This document shows, piece after piece, positions 21,908 to 33,977 of a stretch of DNA of 64,000 bases. This stretch comes from Micractinium sp. NFX-FRZ (lineage: Eukaryota; Chlorophyta; Trebouxiophyceae; Chlorellales; Chlorellaceae), in contig JAPTJF010000281.1 of the NCBI GenBank assembly GCA_029339195.1, positions 19,229 to 83,228 of the forward strand, in the 5' to 3' direction. Positions within the stretch are counted from its first letter, which is position 1. Each line of letters begins with the position of its first letter. The notes under the pieces were generated by a model. The model saw nothing but the letters and a program-made list of their open reading frames with translations, searched no databases and was not told where the DNA came from. Both the position numbers and the translations under genes were made by a program.

Positions 21908-22305
21908 TGTTATATGGTGCCTGACGTGGGCACACAGCAGCCGACGGCAGCTACGCAGCCAGCAGCGGGCGGCGACGCTGTGCGCCCAGCGGCAGTCGCT
22001 TCAGTCGGATGTCACGTTCAGTGCTGGCTGCAGGGTGGTGCCCACCATGCTGTTGTCTTCATAATATTCGCTGGTATAGCATATTTTGTAAAGTAGAAGA
22101 ATGCCATTAGATCGCTGTCAGCTTCAAGGGGGCTGCTATTCAGCGCTCCCAAACCAGTGGACAGCAGCGGCCGTAGCGGTGCCAGTGGCGTCGAGGTGTC
22201 AGGCTGGTACTGCTGCCATGAGGGGAATCGAAGATCTGGGCGCCTCGCAGGCAGTCGGCACAAATTTATAAACATCGTCATTTATAACCTGCTTCCCGAG
22301 CGACT

Positions 22306-25300
22306 ATGGCGAGCGAGGAGAGGCTGTCGGAGCTTCGCGCTTCGCTGCAGGGCGAGGTGTTGGTCGCCGAAGATGGGCCCGCCTTCCAGCAGGCAGCTTT
22401 CAGTGTCTGGGCGGTGTCCCCAACTCACGAGCGCCTGCCGGAGCCCGCGTTGGTGGTGCTGCCCCGAGGTAGGGTTCTGCCGCCGGCGCCGCCGGGAAGT
22501 CGGCGGCGCTTGTTGGTGCAAATGTGTGGCTCTGAAAGACAGATGGCACCTCCCCCACTGCCTCACGCCTTTCTGCAACCGGGTCATTTCAAATCTCCCC
22601 CTCCTCCCCCCGTCCTTCCAGGTACCAGTGACGTGGCAGCGGCCATCACATGGGCAACCAAGAACGGCCTGCCGGTGGCCGTGAAGTGCGGCGGGCACGG
22701 AGGGGTGGGTGCTGCACCCGCGCATGCGACTCCAGAGCTCAGCGGAGCTTTCAGCCCAAGGCTCGGCACCAGCACGCTGCTGTGCTGTGCCGTGCCGTGC
22801 TGCGCTGTGCTGTGCTGCCTCATGCAACCAATGCCCGCTGCGCTCTTCCCTCCTGCGAGCCGCCGCCCCCAAGCCACACACAGCGTTGCGTCGTCCCCGC
22901 GCACGCATCCCCGCCCAAGGCGCTGTGCCTCTAGGCCGCCTCTAGGCCGCCCTCTCGCCACCAACCCCAGCCTGCTTCCCATCCCTGCAGGGCAAACCCA
23001 CCTGCAGTACCAAGGGCAGCCTGCTCATCCACCCGGCCGCACCCGGGGCGTGTGTGCTGACCTGTCTCCCCCTCTGGCACCCTTCTGCTTGCTGCAGGGC
23101 AACCCAACCTGCATAGAGGGAGGCCTGCTCATACTTCTGTCCAACATGCGCAGCGTGTGCGTCGACCCAGCTGCCAGGACGGCTGTGGTGGACGGCGGCT
23201 GCCTGGCGGCAGATGTGGACGCAGAGACAGCGCTTTACGGGTGGGTGGGAGGGTGGGTGGGTGGGAGGGTGAGAAAGTGGTGGGTTAGGCTGCAGCTGTC
23301 GCTGGGTGGGTGGGACGGAAGCGGAGGTCAGAGGGGCGGTGGCAGAGCCTGCCAGCTGGCGTGCATATGGCGCTTTCTTCAAACATTGCTGCACGGGCCG
23401 TCCAGGCAGCGGGCCGCTGCAAGGCCCAGCACCGGCCCATCACTGACCGGCGCAGCACTGGCCCGGCACTGACCCTGCCAGGCTGGCGGCCCCGCTGGGT
23501 GTCTGCCCCACTGTGGGCGTGGGCGGCCTGGCCCTCAACGGCGGCCTCTCCCTGCTGTCTCGGGCCTATGGGGCCTCTTGTGACAACATTCTGGAGGCAA
23601 CCATGGTGCTGGCAGACGGCTCCGTGGTGAGCTGGCACGGCATGCGCAGCACAACACAGCATGCACAGCGCGGCATGCGCAGCAGGGGTCCGAGCGCCTG
23701 CAGGCGCTGCTAGCACCGTGGGCTGGGGCGGCGGCTGGGACGGCGGCACGCGCAGGGTGTGAACGTGCACGGAGAGCGGGGGCCCGTGGCAGCAGGGAGG
23801 CTGCTGCCGGTGCGCCGCAGCTGCATCAGTGTGACGTTGCTCAAAGGACAGGCGTCCTGCTCTGCCCGCAGGTCTGTGTGACGCCAGAGAGCGACCCCGA
23901 CCTGTTCTGGGCGGTCCGGGGCGCAGGTAGGGCACCGCTTTGGGGGCAGCATGGGACGACAGGAGGAGAGGCCAGGTGTATGTGCCTGTTTGTGTGTGTG
24001 TGTGTGTGCGTGTGCGTGTGCATGCACATGCTCGCGCGCTTTGGGGGGTGTGACCAACGCAAAGCTGCAAATGCATGGCGCGCCGGTTCTCATGTACCTG
24101 ACTTTGTACTGCCTGCGTACTGACTTCGTACTGCACAGATAGGGCACCGCTCTGGGAGTTGCCAGCGCTCTGAAGCTGCAGCTGCATGGCGTGTCGAACA
24201 ACATACACCTAACTTCACACTGCTTGCGTCTCCTGCAGGCACCGCTCTGGGGGTTGTGACCAAGCTGAAGCTCCAGCTGCACGACGTGTCCGACGCCTAC
24301 TGCGGAGCGCTGGTGTGGGCAGACGACGCTGAGCATGACACCTACAGGCAGGAGGGGGGCGGCGAGGCAGGGGGCAGTGGCAGGGGCTGGGAGCCCAGAC
24401 GGTTGCTGGTTTGCTTCCTGCGCGGCGTTGGTGGTGCCTGACAGTGCGCAGCACACCGCTGATGTGGCATCTCGCACCCTCCCACCTGTGCAGGGCCATC
24501 CTGCGCTGGATCCGGGGCGCCGTGCTGCCCAACCCCTCCATTGGTTTCAACGTCACTCGGGCACTGGACCCCCAGGCCGGCCCCGTCCTCATTGCCATGG
24601 TAAGCGGCTGGCTCCGCCCTGATTGCCTTGGCAAGCGGCTGGTAGGGCAGGCGGGGCGCTCCACATTACATGCACACTCGCCCTGATGCTGTACTCTTTA
24701 CTTTGCGCGATTGGTTTTCAGGTGTTGCGTTGCCATGCTCCTTCCCGGTCCCCCGCAGGTGGTGGTTGTGGGCGAGGGGTCTCAGGAGGACAAGGCAGCT
24801 CTGATTCAGCCCCTGAGGGACCTTGGGCCCCTGCAGGCAAGCCCCGCAGTCCCAGCCCAGCCTGCACAGCTGCTCAGTACCTCAACACAACACGAGAAGT
24901 GTGAATGCAGCTTGGCGCTGCTTGAAGAGGGCCGCAGCCAGCGAGTCAGCCGACAGGACCCGCTCTCAGTGGCACTTGCACTTGCTGTCGTGTCAATTGT
25001 GGCTCTGCTTCACTACGCGAGCTTGCACAGGACACGCATGCCAGCCTGCCGGCCCGCCCCCTGGCCCAACCAGTCCCTCACTGCCAGCCGGCCCTGCCCT
25101 GCCCTGCCCCGCCCACCCACCCGCCCACCCACCCACCTTCAGCCTGCACACACCCACACAACACACAACACACCCACACACTGTGCCCATGTTGCCCTCC
25201 CACCCCCTGCTCCCCTCCCTCCCGCAGGACACGGTGGGCAGCTCGACCTGGCGCCAGACGCAGAGCACGCACGGGCCCGCCATTGAGGCCCTCACCCACG

Positions 25301-27044
25301 CCTTCCCGGTGCACTACGAGGCGTGGTGCGGGGGGCACCTGATGGCTGAGAAGGTGGGGGGGGCGGCTGGATGCACCAGTACCTTGCCATTCATTCATTG
25401 CAAAGGGTGGACCGGGGCGGGCGAGAGGTAGTTGTATAAAGGCGACGTTGGGTACCTGGGGCATGGCAGGTGCATGCGGGTGGGGCGCGGCTGGCGCGGT
25501 GGGCAGGCAAGCAGGCGGCTGCAGGAAGCTGCAGCGATCACTCTCTGGTGTGCAGTCTACCCTCCCTTTCGTCTCCCTGTCGTGGCTCTCGGGTGCCCTA
25601 CACCTCAGACCCTTGACCCTATCGATTGGGTGCTCTCCCACATGAGGGCTTCCTGCCCCGCCCCGCCCCGCCCACCCTTCACACCCTCCCTCCCCCATTA
25701 CCACCGGCCCTCCCCGCCTTCCCCGCTCCGTTCCCTCTTGCTCGTCCCCGCAGTTTTCAGACGCATTCATCGAGGAGTGGGTGGGGACGACCTGCGATGC
25801 CCTGCCCCTGCCCGACTGCGCCATCACTCTTTCTTTTCTGGAGCTGGCTGGCGGCAAGCTGAGGGAGGGCACGGGACCCCTGGGCCTCAAGGCAGGCGAG
25901 TCCCAGCGATCAGCTTCATGGTCCATGTGGAAAGCATTGCGGTGCAGTGCAGTACAGTACAGTGCGGTACACTGGTGCAGAACGGCAGGGTGCGGGAGCG
26001 CACCGTGCCCCCTCGGCTTCATGGCGTGAGGCACACACTTTGCTGGGGCTCTGGGCTTCCAGTGCTGTCAAGAGCAGCAGTGGCCGGTTGCCGCTGTGGA
26101 GCGTGGCAGGGTGCCTGGCAAGCCACCTCTGGCAGTGGCCAACCCTCTCCCCTTGCACCTGCCGTCTCATGAGGCTCCTACCGAGGCTCTGATGGTGCCC
26201 GGCCCCGCTCCCTTGTGCCCACTCCCTCTTTGCGCCCTGCACCTGCCCGCCCCCCGTCCCCCGCCCTGCAGACGTCCAATGGGTGTCCCAGGTTGGCTGG
26301 GCCGACCCCGCCTGCCACGCCACAGGTAAGGGTGTCCAGGGGACGTCACACCCATGAAACGGTACAATGGTTTGCTGGAAAGCCTGCCACTGAGGGGGCG
26401 CTTCCAATCAACCGCCGCTCTCAACCGTGGCGCAGGCGCTGCCTACGCGGCCAAGCTGCGGGGCGTGCTGGCGCCCTACACCTGCGACACCTCAGGCTAC
26501 ATCAATCTGTTGGATGTCGGGGAAGGTGAGAGGGGCGGTGTGAGCGTGGCGAGGCCGTCGTGCTAAGCTAGTTGAGTTGGGTCAGGAAGGGTCGCAGCGG
26601 TGGTACCGCATGTAGCTCAGCATGCACCGGGGAGCTGCACAGCATGCGCAGCGGCCGTGTGGTAGGCAGTCGTCAGCAGGCACAGCAGCACAGGGTGCAT
26701 CATGTCTAGGTGGCAGCTGCTCTCCCATGCTGAGCACTGTGGAGGGTGCTTCAAGCCAAGTTGTCACTTTATCCTTTCCTATGTATTGCCAGCTGAGCAG
26801 CAATTGATCCCGCTAAGCTCCCCACCGCTCCCCCTTACGGAAGCTTCCCTCCCCCCGTCCGCTGCACCCCACCGCAGTCTCTCAGATGAGCTACGCACAG
26901 GCGGCCGCTGTTGTGGGCGGTGCCGACAGGCTGGAGAGGTTGCGGGCCGTCAAGGCGCGGGTGGACCCTGCAAACCTCTTCACCGCCACACCCCACCGCC
27001 TGACGCTGGCGGCGGCTCTGGAAAAGAGCAGCAGCGAGCAGTGA
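22306..27044 (+). CDS. FAD-linked oxidoreductase, PCMH/berberine-bridge-enzyme type
   Basis: Thirteen phase-matched exons (22306-22468, 22622-22704, 23098-23240, 23482-23626, 23872-23926, 24239-24347, 24494-24599, 24759-24836, 25228-25353, 25754-25895, 26272-26325, 26436-26525, 26878-27044) give 486 residues. The FAD-binding PCMH domain shows VAVKCGGHGG (His at the usual site of covalent FAD attachment), SNMRSVCVDPAARTAVVDGG, VGVGGLALNGGLSLLSRAYG and DLFWAVRGAGTALGVVTKLK. The C-terminal BBE-like end has SGYINLLDVGE and RVDPANLFTATPHRL. The family oxidises alcohols, sugars or alkaloid-like amines with O2; the substrate cannot be told from sequence. No signal peptide is evident. Three introns (after 24347, 24836 and 25895) appear to use GC donors. 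TGTAA at 27314-27318 is a possible polyadenylation signal. Confidence 0.9.
22984..23031 (+). repeat. Echo of FAD-oxidase exon 23098-23240, 5' edge
   Basis: CCCTGCAGGGCAAACCCACC and what follows (reads KPTCSTKGSLLI) mimics the acceptor and first codons of the exon (NPTCIEGGLLI), about 114 bp upstream in the intron. Confidence 0.75.
23926..24205 (+). repeat. Two degraded echoes of FAD-oxidase exon 24239-24347
   Basis: The exon start GGCACCGCTCTGGGGGTTGT, through AAGCTGAAGCTCCAGCTGCA, is echoed at 24144-24200 and, in two separated pieces, at 23932-23955 and 24047-24085. All lie in the intron just before the real exon and in the same orientation, with increasing divergence. Confidence 0.8.
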
Positions 27045-27661
27045 GGCAGCAGCACAGGGTGAGCCACAGGCGGGCATTACCTGCTGCCGGCAGTGGTGCT
27101 GGTGCAGGCTGGCAGGCGGTGAGCGAGCCGCCCCACCCTGCCTGGCGCCGACGGGCGCGCCCCCGCGCTGAGGCGGCGGCGGCGGCCGGGGGTGACGGCA
27201 GGGCAAGCGCAGCAGAGGCGCAGCTTAACCAAACAGGCTCCGAAAACTGATTTCCCAACAGCCTGCAGTATGTACAGTCAAACACCACCGCCAGTACCGC
27301 TGTAGGACTGGCCTGTAAGCCGACTTCATGCTGCGGCGTGTCGCAGCGTGCTGACGCCAGCTCAGCACACAGGGTCGGGTCACTGCACGACACTTGACCC
27401 ACTTTCAACAACTTGGTGACCAGCTGCAGCAACAGTACAGAAATATTACATGCTCCAGCAGGCCGGTGCATGCTGGCTTGCACGCAGGCACAGGTTTGAC
27501 AGCAGTCGAGACAGCAACATCAGAGGCACAGGATTGGCAGCAGCCGGAAAGCAACGTCGGGGGCACAGCCTTGACAGCAGCCAGAAAGCAACATTAGAGG
27601 TTTCACACCAAAGCATCGATCGACGGCAATGCAATGCAGCAAAACGGCTGGTCCCCGCAGC
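27045..27661. other. Convergent intergenic region
   Basis: Lies between the ends of the FAD oxidase (+) and a small minus-strand gene. It holds TGTAA at 27314-27318 for the plus gene and TTACA at 27446-27450 for the minus gene, plus an imperfect ~44-bp tandem repeat at 27497-27602 (core TTGACAGCAG...AGCAACATTAGAGG). No coding sequence supported. Confidence 0.6.
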
Positions 27662-28699
27662 TCAGCGCTGCTTGACAAAAGCCCTAGTGACCCTCTCCCA
27701 CACGTTTTGGGACTTGGCCGCCTGCCCCCCGTTGCTGACGGGCACCTGCGACCCCTGGCTGAAAGGGTTCCCAGCGCTGGTGGTGCCCTTGCGAGCGGCG
27801 TTAGCGCTGTCTGCTTGCTCCAGGTCCCCGGCTGCCAGCTCAGCCGCACGCTTCTGCAGGCAGGCAAGGGAGGCAGGGCTGGGTGTGGAGGCGTGCACTG
27901 CCCGGAGACAGACAGGCAGGCAAGGGAGGCAGGGCTGGGTGTGAGGCGTGCTTTGCCCGGAGACAGACAGGCAACGGACCACCCGCGGTGCCATGCCAGC
28001 ACGCGCTCGCCACATGAAGCGACTGTCACGCACACCCACACCACAGCTGTTCACACGCATGCAACAAGCTGTGCAAGTGCCCCGTAGACACCGCCTGCGC
28101 TTGCCGGCACATGGGGAGGGAGGCAGGGAGGCAGGGAGGGAGGCAGGGGGGCACACCTGGAGGGGGTTCCTTGCGTCGGTGCCTGAGGAGGGGCCGGACA
28201 GGGGTGCCGTGGATGGCGCGGGCTGGTCCTGCTCGGTGGAGGGCACCACGCCTTGGTAGCCCTTGCCAGGCTCGCCCGCCAGGGTGGCTGCTGGGGGGGA
28301 GGGGAGGGGCGGCAGCGAGGGCTTTGCTTTGGGGGTTCACAAGCTCTGCGGCAGCGAGCGACGGTGCAGCGGGCTGAGAGCGCAGCAGTTTGGGCAGCCG
28401 AGGGCATCGCAAGGGAGGCAGGAAACGTTGTGCAGGCGGCAGAGCAAGCCGAGTGCCAGCGGGCAGCTGCACGCGGGGCGCTTGCGTGCGTTCCAGCGCG
28501 ACGGCGGCCGGCGGCCCTCACCTGGCGCCATCAGCAGCTGGGAGGCCACCAGGCACCCAGCCACGGCCAGGCCGGCAGAGCGCAGAGGCTGGCGGTGGTC
28601 TGGCAGTGCAGCAACCACGGCGAGCGGGCGGCGAGCGACGGCCCGCGCAGGCGCGCCCGCCCGCGCGCCGTTCAGCTGGGTGCAGAGGGATGCCTGCAT
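27662..28699 (-). CDS. Small putative thylakoid protein, unrecognised
   Basis: Three exons (28522-28699, 28157-28287, 27662-27853) join in phase to give 166 residues. The N terminus is Arg/Ala-rich and acidic-poor (ARAVARRPLAVVAALP), as in a plastid transit peptide. It is followed by one hydrophobic stretch (AGLAVAGCLVASQLLM) ending in APATLA, which could be a lumen-targeting signal or a membrane anchor. The mature part is polar: GYQGVVPSTEQDQPAPST, a helical segment with KRAAELAAGDLEQADSANAA, and a basic end (SQNVWERVTRAFVKQR). I do not recognise a family. It lies tandem with and downstream of CWC2, 678 bp apart. Confidence 0.65.
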
Positions 28700-29377
28700 T
28701 GCTGACCAAGAGGATAGCTGGGGGCGAACTGAGGCCACAGGTTGGGAGGGACAGACACGAGGAGAGCGAGCGCAGCTCTCTGGATTTGATCGGATATGCT
28801 GCGGGTGACAGCAGGCTTGATGACAAGGCGGCGCTGACAAGGCGCCCGCTCACCTCCTTCCTGTGGCCCAGGCGGCAGGTGGGACCGGCTTGAGCTGCTC
28901 GCACAAAGGGTGATGTTTGGATTGGCTTGCATTGGTCGGGAAAACATGATGCCCGGTGGGCGCATTCGTGGGCCGGAATCAGCATGCACGGCGGGGCCGC
29001 TAGGAGCCACTCCAACCTTGAGAGAGCGGCAGCGCGACTTCCGACTGCTGCCTTGCCCCCTGCCCGCTGTTCCCTCAAAGCGGCCGCCTTTCTGGCAGGC
29101 ATGTGTCGTCTGGTGCGCTGCAGGCTCTGCAGGTCACTGCTTGTGCGTGGCAGGCAGCCTACTCGACAGATGGCAACAGACGGATGCAGAGGCCACCCCC
29201 TGAACGGAAGGGCAGGCCAACAGCCTGGGGGGCAAATGGATGCTGAGAGGGCACGATGCGGTCCCTCTGCCATTGCGCATGCGTGCTTCAGCAGGTAAAC
29301 CGCGTGGTGGGCTCTTGCAACTGTTGAATGCATCAAAGGAAATGCATCACACAGAGCAGACACACGGAGCAGCCAGC
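28700..29377. other. Intergenic region between two minus-strand genes
   Basis: Upstream flank of the small thylakoid-like gene and 3' flank of CWC2. Open frames here lack splice support and recognisable domains. I see no gene. Confidence 0.5.
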
Positions 29378-32300
29378 CTAGTCACCCTGCCCAACATCGC
29401 CGGCCTTGCCTCTGCTGCCGCCTCCGCCTGCCGCGTCGCTGCTGCCCCCTGGCTCTTCCGCATCGCTGCCGTTGCTCTCGCTGTCACTGCCATACCCGCC
29501 AATGAGCCCCAGTGCTTCTTGAGCCGCTTGGTCAGCATCAGCCTCGTCCCGCTGTGCCTGCTGCTCCTGCTGCTGCTGCTGCTGCTGCTGTCCCCCGCCG
29601 CCTGCCGCCGCCGCGTGTTCTGCCCAATAGTCCTCGGGCCGCAGGTAGCGCGCATAGTTGTCCTCCCCAGCTGCCGCTGTGCCTCCTGCCGGCGGGTAGT
29701 AGCCCCCGCCGCTGCCGCCCCCCTGCTGCGCCTGCCACTGCTGCCACGCCGCCCACTGCGCCTCCTCGTCCTGCAGCGTCCCGTCCGCATCCTCCGCTGG
29801 CCCCTGGGCCCCCTGCTGCTGCTCCTGGTACTGGTACGAATCCCACCCCTCGTAGTGGTGCCGGTAGCCCCCGCCCCCGCCCCCGTACTGAGCGTCAGTG
29901 TCTGCGGGTGGCGGTTGGGGGCAGCGGCAGATGGTGAGGGGCAGGTGGCAGTGGCATTTCGGGCCCACGAGGTGAGAGGGCAGAGGCGCAGCGCGGGCAG
30001 CAGCGGACATGAGAGGGCAGAGGCGCAGCGCGGGCAGCAGCGGACAAGCGGGGCAGCGGGTGTGGGCGGGGCTCAGTCCCCTACCTAACTACAGTGCACA
30101 CGCTTCAGTACGCTGGGTGGGTGGCAAACACAGAGCAGCCCGTGCATGTAGCCATCCGTGCCAGCTGCATCCTGCACCCGCCTGCCTAGCCCACAAAGCT
30201 CCCTCCGCCGCTCCCCCGCTGCCCATAGGGGAGAGTGTGGAAATCCAGGTGTGCAGGCTGTGCAGGCTGTATCACCTGGGTAGGAGGCGGAGGCGACGCC
30301 GGGGCGCACAGTGGCGGCCAGGTGCAGCTGCTGGATGCGCGCCCGCTTGGCGTCCGGCGGGAGGTCGTTGACAGCCTGGAGGGGTGGGCGGGATGGTGGG
30401 GGCGGCGGGAGGGGAGCTGGGGTTAAAGAGAGAGAGGAGGCGGGCCAGGTGGGGCACACCCTCTGCACACCAGGCTCCCAGACAGCACATCCCTGCACAC
30501 ACGCGCACACTGGCAACCTAGCATTCACCACACGCACATACACCCGCACACCCGAAACGGCACACCCAGGAAGTGATGCACATGCACGCACACACACCTT
30601 GACGTACGCGTCGCGCAGCGCCACTTCACGCTCATGCTGCACGCGCGCCACAGCCCGTGGGTTGGGGTCCTCGTTTGCCCACCGCACATCCAGAATCTCT
30701 GCAATCAGACCAGGGAATGCAAATAAGAGAGGAAGAGGGTAGGCAAGCGGGCAGGTGCTTTGGGTCCTTGCTCGCTGCACATCCAGCTTCTTAGCGCAGC
30801 CCCCGGCAGCAGGGAGGTGAGCGGGCATGCAGGCAAGCAACGCGGTTGAGATGTGCAGGCAGGAGGGCAAGCTGCGCACAACTGGGACGGGGTGGAGGGC
30901 TGAGGGTAGAGCGAGCAGGGTGCACAGCATGGCACAGCGCCGGGCTGCTGGCTGGCCCACGTGCCAGCCCACCCGTCACCCTGCCTGCCGTCGCACCAAC
31001 CAGCGCGCCCTGCACCTGCGGTGCCATTCCCCCACAGCGTCCTGCACACCTGCACCCATCTAGTGTGTGCACCTTCATCCCCCCTAGTGTAAGGGAGCTC
31101 TGCCCACCTGTGGTGTCGCACCCACGCAGCGTCTGCTGGTGCATGGCCGCCTTTGCAAACTCCGCGCTGCTGCGCCACTGGTACCTGAGCTCAAGAAAGA
31201 ATGAGAGCAATGCAAGGTTGGGTGTGGTTCTGGCAAACTGCACGCTGCTGCGCCGCTGGCACTTGCGCTGGGCTGGTGAAGGGAGGCTCTGGGAGAATGT
31301 GCCGTGAAGATGTATTGCCTGGGTGGGGGGCTCAGCACTGAGACCAGCGCCCCTGAAAGAAGACAGTTTCAGGGCCCGGCAGGGCGGCCGAGCGCACACC
31401 GCCAGCAACCGGAGCAGGCAGGGGCACACAGAACTTGCACACGGTCCATGCAGCATCTCACTGGCTGGCCGTGAGGGGCAGGCACGCCTGGCTTCGACCC
31501 CTTGGTGCCATCCAGCTGCCATCCTGCAGATGCCCTGCCTCACCTGGCTCTGCCCAGAAGCCTCCGCCCACAACCCCGCCCCATCTCACTGCCGCTCTGA
31601 GCGGGCGCCCGGTACACGACGGCGGCTACTCTGCCTGCCACCCCCTCCTATCACAAGCAACTGCGCAGCCCCTTGAAAAACCTACACCTGGCAGGGCCGC
31701 GCCTCTTTCTGCCACCTGCCCCCCTTCCCCCACTCCTGCCCAGTGAACCGGGCGGCCCACCTGACAAAGGCGAGGGTCTTTGGGGGCACGAGGTGCACGC
31801 TGTCCAGCGGACCCCACTCGGCAAAGTTGTCCGCCACAATCTTGCGCAGCTGCAGGCACACACACAGTAGCACAGCCCGTGTCAGTCAAAACATCTGGCT
31901 TTGATTGGTCCCACGCAGGGCGCAATGCGTCGGGGCAAAGCGTGGGTTGTGTTTGGGCACGGGGGTGGGGGGTGGGGGGTTGCAAGCTGGTGCAGCGAGG
32001 GTGGGCAAATGCCCGGGTCCCCCGCCCCATCCACTCTACCACCCACCCACCCCAAACCAAGCGAACACTGGCGGCTGCCCTAAGCACATGTTCATTGGCT
32101 GTTGCCCTGCAAGCATGATGACACCCCCTCTACTTGCCTGGTCTGTGGCAAGCGTGCCCGCGCCCCCGTAGTGAACATACAGCGTGCGGCACTCCCGCTC
32201 ATACGAGCCCACGCCTGCAAGTGCACAATGAATGAGAAACTCTCTCTCGGACAGTTGATGCAGGTACCTGTAAGGTAGTAACACCTGCAGCCCCACCTCA

Positions 32301-33484
32301 TGCGCCCATCATGGGCGGCAGGCCTCCGCTCCCTCCAGAAACTGGCGTGAGAGAGGCACGACCCAACCACAAGCCTCCCCCTTCGTCACTGCCGTCCAAT
32401 GCGGCTGCCCACGCCTGCCCCTGCCCTCCCCCCCTCTCCATCCCCACCCACCCTTCTTGCGCCCGTCATGGGAGGCGGGGCCCCGCTCCCGCCCAAAGAT
32501 GTCGTGCGAATAATCTGTCTTGTGCCGCTCCTCGTCGCTGGCTGTGGGCAGGCGGTGCAAGAAGCTGCAGTCGGAGCCGTGGTGGCTGCAGGGGTGGCAA
32601 GATGGGGCGGAGGTGGGCATGTGAGGGGGGTTTGGGGATTGAAGAGCTGCAGCCGGCGCTGTGGTGGCTGTGAGGTGGGTTCTGGGGGTGGAAGAGCCGC
32701 AGCCGGCGCTGTGGTTGCATGGGATGGGGTGGGGGTGAGCAGTGTTGGGTGCGGCGAAGCGGTGCGTGGGTAGAGGGGTGTGGTGCGTGGGCGCGGTGGA
32801 ACCAAGGTAGGGTCCAGGGAGTGGGGCGAGGAGGGGCACAGGGAGGATGCATGGGCCGCAAAAGGGGCTGGCTTACAGACCTGGGCGTAAAGCCGGCAGA
32901 AGCAACAGGCGTTTGGGGGGAGCGCTGGGCAGGGCGGCGATGCGGGCGAGGCACACGCACATGTCAGTCCTCTGGCACACGACCCCTTTGGGTTGCCGCT
33001 TGCTGCACTGCCTGCCGCCAAATCCACAGACCGCATCCTGACCCTCAGATTGTATGCTCACCAGATGCCTCGTGCAAAGTAGAGGCAGCAGTAGGCAGCA
33101 CCCGCCTTGGAGCCGCGCGTGTACCCGGCATCTGCCTTTGGCAGGCAGCGGTATTGGCTGGCCTCCTTGCGCCGCCCCTCCCTGGGCTTGCGGTACTCTT
33201 TCAGCACCCGCCCAGTCCACACGTTGACCGTGCCGGGGGCGTGCACCTCCTCATGCCCCGTGACCGGCGTATCTACCTGCAACAGCCAGGCGGGCGGGCG
33301 GGCAGGCGGCGGGGGCGGCGGCGGCGCTGGGTGGGGCCCGCGGCTGCGCCTGGTCTCCTGCAGACTGCAGCGTTCGTTCTCTTGTGTTCATTGAGATTCC
33401 AGCAACCGGCTGGGCCGGCCCGCCGCGGGACAGCGCGCCGCAGCGCACCTGCCGTCGCGCAGGACGTTGGGGTGCTGTCGACAT
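29378..33484 (-). CDS. CWC2: Pre-mRNA-splicing factor CWC2/RBM22-like
   Basis: Component of the Prp19/NTC-associated spliceosome that contacts U6 snRNA and helps shape the catalytic core. Nine exons (33449-33484, 33062-33276, 32452-32585, 32138-32214, 31761-31849, 31108-31184, 30598-30698, 30276-30375, 29378-29901) give 450 residues. The order fits the family: short N terminus MSTAPQRPARRQ; Torus region with VNVWTGRVLKEYRKP and YRCLPKADAGYTRG; a CCCH finger CLYFARGICHHGSDCSFLH; FGRE; an RRM with CRTLYVHYGG, KTLAFVRYQWRSSAEFAKAA and EILDVRWANEDPNPRA; then a Gly/Gln/Tyr-rich tail of ~200 residues ending with an acidic stretch. The intron after 32138 starts with GC (GACCAG/GCAAGT). The last exon's tail is low-complexity, a common but variable feature. 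Confidence 0.93.
29977..30046. repeat. 36-bp tandem duplication in intron
   Basis: Two adjacent near-identical copies of GAGAGGGCAGAGGCGCAGCG plus 16 further bases lie in the last intron of CWC2. Confidence 0.85.
31232..31270 (-). repeat. Echo of CWC2 exon 31108-31184, 5' edge
   Basis: The exon start region (plus-strand 31152-31187, containing GCGCTGCTGCGCCACTGGTA) is echoed about 80 bp upstream in the intron as ACGCTGCTGCGCCGCTGGCA, same orientation. Confidence 0.75.
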
Positions 33485-33904
33485 GGTTGCGCAGGATGAG
33501 CGGATTGCGATGATCGGACTGGGCCCCCCGGCCTTCTTTGCATTTGCACCATGCCGCCCGGCTGGCGCGGCGGCGCTGCCCGCCTGTCAGGCGCCTCTTC
33601 CTGTTGCCACCAACATGGTAAGACAACGCATGCCCGCCATCTGGCATAGCACACATCATTTGTGGATCGACTCCCCGGTAAATATTTTGAACTCGACAAC
33701 ACACGCCGCTGTAGCCATCCCTGCGGTATACAGGCCCTGCAACACGCCCTCACCAGGCCCACCGTTTGGTGGGGCAAAGTGTGGCCATGTCCTTTGCCTC
33801 TCTTTCGAAACGAGCACACTGGTTCGTATGTCGTTCCCCTTGCCTATACTCAGTAACCACACCACGTGCCCCACAAGTAGGAGGATGTGTCTAAAACAGT
33901 CTCC
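33485..33904. other. Intergenic: CWC2 5' flank and tRNA 3' flank
   Basis: Carries the promoter and 5' UTR of CWC2. No coding sequence supported. Confidence 0.5.
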
Positions 33905-33977
33905 TGGAGCTGCCAAGGATCGAACTCGGTACCTCCCGCATGCTAAGCGGGCGCTCTACCATTTGAGCTACAGCCCC
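33905..33977 (-). tRNA. tRNA-Ala (anticodon AGC)
   Basis: A 73-nt intronless cloverleaf. The 7-bp acceptor stem is GGGGCTG with CAGCTCC and discriminator A. The D arm is GCTC/GAGC. The anticodon stem is CCCGC/GCGGG around loop TTAGCAT (anticodon AGC). The 5-nt variable loop is AGGTA. The T arm CCGAG/CTTGG has loop TTCGATC. The A box lies in TAGCTCAAATGGTAGAG and the B box GTTCGATCC matches the pol III internal promoter. No encoded CCA, as expected for a nuclear gene. All stems pair, with only G-T wobbles. Confidence 0.97.
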
